Below are positions 62,753 through 64,000 of a DNA stretch of 64,000 bases, piece by piece. Origin of the DNA: Sphingobacterium alimentarium (GTDB lineage: Bacteria > Bacteroidota > Bacteroidia > Sphingobacteriales > Sphingobacteriaceae); the NCBI RefSeq assembly GCF_004342685.1, contig NZ_SMBZ01000014.1, forward strand, positions 1 to 64,000, read 5' to 3'. The notes beneath the pieces were generated by a model. The model worked only from the letters and a program-made list of their open reading frames with translations, was not told the origin of the DNA and searched no databases. Position numbers and translations under genes: made by a program. Position 1 is the first letter of the stretch. Every line of letters starts with the position of its first letter.

Positions 62753-64000
62753 ATGAAAAACAACCTTATATCCACCACGCTCGTAGTCGCTATACTTGCC
62801 TTCGGGGGATTTACCAGCTGCGAAAAAACCGATCAAGGACCCGTAATTGATATTCCGGCTTCAGGTCCAGATAACAAAGCGCGTACCTACCTGACACTGA
62901 CAGGCGCATATCCCGATGAAACCGGAGAGGCAGGCAATGGAGGCACCAAAGCGTTTTCGATTACACCAGAACAAGCGATTAATCCGAATTTTGAGATCAA
63001 CTTATTTGCGGATGGATATCCATTGAGATCACAAAGGACAGCACGTGTGCAAGGATCTACAAATGGTAATTTCTTGTATAATATCCAGTATACAGGAGCA
63101 GACGGAGGTGTATTTAATAAATATAGCGTAGAAGGCGGCAATAAATTTAAAGACACGAACGAAGAAATCAATACCGCTCCTCTACTAGGCACTTCTCCAC
63201 GATGGGTTGTGGCGGCAGACGGTATCGGGGTTGGCGTTTATGCATCCGCAGCGGTAACAGGTTCCGCGGAAGGCGCAGGCGCAGATTTTGTCAGCGTAAA
63301 AAGTACAGCCAAGATTGCAGTATTGGATCTGAATGATCCCATTATGAAATACGCAAAGCAAGAATTTGAGATTCCATTTACTGAAGAGCAAAAACAAAAC
63401 GGCTACCAAATTGGACGTATTGACGTGCCTATACTGAACAAAGCCCAAAATAAATTATTTATTGGCTGTAATTTGACTCGCATTGATATCACCAAAAAAT
63501 CAACCCTCAATAGTAGCGGAAACCAAACTTGGTCAACAACGACAAATCAATTAGGAACAGCAACATTGGTATTGGATTATCCATCCTTGGATAATCCGAA
63601 GTTGATCTTTAACAAAAATGGAAAAGCAAACAATCACAGTTACCGCACCATGACACAGTATGTAGGTACTGATGGCCACATATACCAAGCTACAGCCACC
63701 AGCGGCTCTCAATTTTTACGCATCCATTCAGCAACCAATACATACGATGAATCGTATAATTTTGACTTAAAAACAGCGCTGTCGGCATCCAACAATATCT
63801 CGATTCGTGCATGGAAATATGTCAAAGATGGCATTGGCTTGGTGATGTATACTGAATCTGGTGTAAATGGAGGTCACTTAGCCTTAGTGGATTTAAAAGC
63901 GCAAACCGCAACGAAATTGACTACAGACAATCAGTCGGATAGTGGCTTCTCGGGTCTTACGGCAGCTCAAAACGGGGGCACCGCTTTAGTAGGTACATTT
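62753..64000 (+). CDS. DUF4374 lipoprotein (partial, runs off the window)
   Basis: 416 codons from ATG 62753 to the window end, open throughout. It starts with a lipoprotein signal (FGGFTSCEK, Cys23). The mature sequence (YLTLTGAYPDETGEAGNGG, TSPRWVVAADGIGVGVY, SYRTMTQYVGTDGHIYQA) has repeated beta segments suggestive of a propeller and fits DUF4374. DUF4374 proteins are usually encoded beside TonB-dependent receptors in iron-uptake loci. It starts 3 bases after the receptor stop, so the genes share a transcript. Confidence 0.82.
   Translation, partial: MKNNLISTTLVVAILAFGGFTSCEKTDQGPVIDIPASGPDNKARTYLTLTGAYPDETGEAGNGGTKAFSITPEQAINPNFEINLFADGYPLRSQRTARVQGSTNGNFLYNIQYTGADGGVFNKYSVEGGNKFKDTNEEINTAPLLGTSPRWVVAADGIGVGVYASAAVTGSAEGAGADFVSVKSTAKIAVLDLNDPIMKYAKQEFEIPFTEEQKQNGYQIGRIDVPILNKAQNKLFIGCNLTRIDITKKSTLNSSGNQTWSTTTNQLGTATLVLDYPSLDNPKLIFNKNGKANNHSYRTMTQYVGTDGHIYQATATSGSQFLRIHSATNTYDESYNFDLKTALSASNNISIRAWKYVKDGIGLVMYTESGVNGGHLALVDLKAQTATKLTTDNQSDSGFSGLTAAQNGGTALVGTF

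Noticed and set aside
1..64000. CRISPR array, rRNA operon or complete IS
   Set aside because: No regularly spaced direct repeats, no rRNA-like stretch and no full transposase frame were seen on either strand.

Overview
The window looks like chromosome of a Bacteroidetes bacterium of the Sphingobacteriaceae type (Sphingobacterium/Pedobacter-like). Supporting signs are: the TAnnTTTG (-7) promoter element in front of many genes and the scarcity of Shine-Dalgarno sequences; families common in that phylum (DUF4293, DUF4407, DUF983, DUF4374, two TonB-dependent receptors with CarboxypepD_reg-like N-termini, TlpA proteins); and A+T-leaning housekeeping genes. The genus call is inference; there is no rRNA in the window.

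Layout. 1-3,560 is a visibly AT-rich accessory patch: a 3' gene tail, a large orphan CHAT-domain (caspase-like) protein, a heavily frameshifted metallopeptidase pseudogene and a 42-residue membrane or secreted small ORF. 3,561-22,262 is mostly core: M1 peptidase, DUF983, AraC regulator, mfd, M14 carboxypeptidase, a trans-sulfuration PLP enzyme, a TlpA thioredoxin, a lemA-TPM-TPM operon, an FAD oxidoreductase, tRNA-Gly(GCC) and an MFS transporter. 22,433-38,941 carries a TonB/MORN protein, the sufBCD Fe-S assembly operon, an Lrp regulator translationally coupled to a papain-like DUF6695 protein, ung, truA plus an ABC exporter, a DUF695 protein, an EEP-family nuclease/phosphatase and an M3 peptidase. 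39,168-44,792 is a run of plus-strand genes (DUF4407, P1/DmpA peptidase, serine beta-lactamase-like hydrolase, Asp/Glu racemase, aldehyde dehydrogenase) whose members could together handle D-amino-acid-containing peptides. 44,850-56,537 holds a holin-like membrane protein, DUF2147, kbl, typA, ecotin with an S15 dipeptidyl-peptidase, radA, a second TlpA protein and a NagB-LmbE fusion. 56,708-64,000 is an iron/siderophore uptake locus: two TonB-dependent receptors, a divergent AraC regulator and a DUF4374 lipoprotein running off the window edge. Three matching 19-bp Fur-like palindromes sit in its promoters.

Non-coding structure. A family of ~85-100 bp inverted-repeat elements occurs three times, each time between convergent genes. 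A 189-bp element with matching ends has inserted into the loop of a rho-independent terminator and duplicated 8 bp. Many intergenic regions between convergent genes carry strong bidirectional hairpins. I found no CRISPR array, rRNA, prophage or complete IS. No recognised new multi-gene system is certain. The best candidates for undescribed biology are the CHAT patch, the P1/S12/racemase/ALDH operon, the Lrp-DUF6695 pair and the shared Fur-like regulon boxes.
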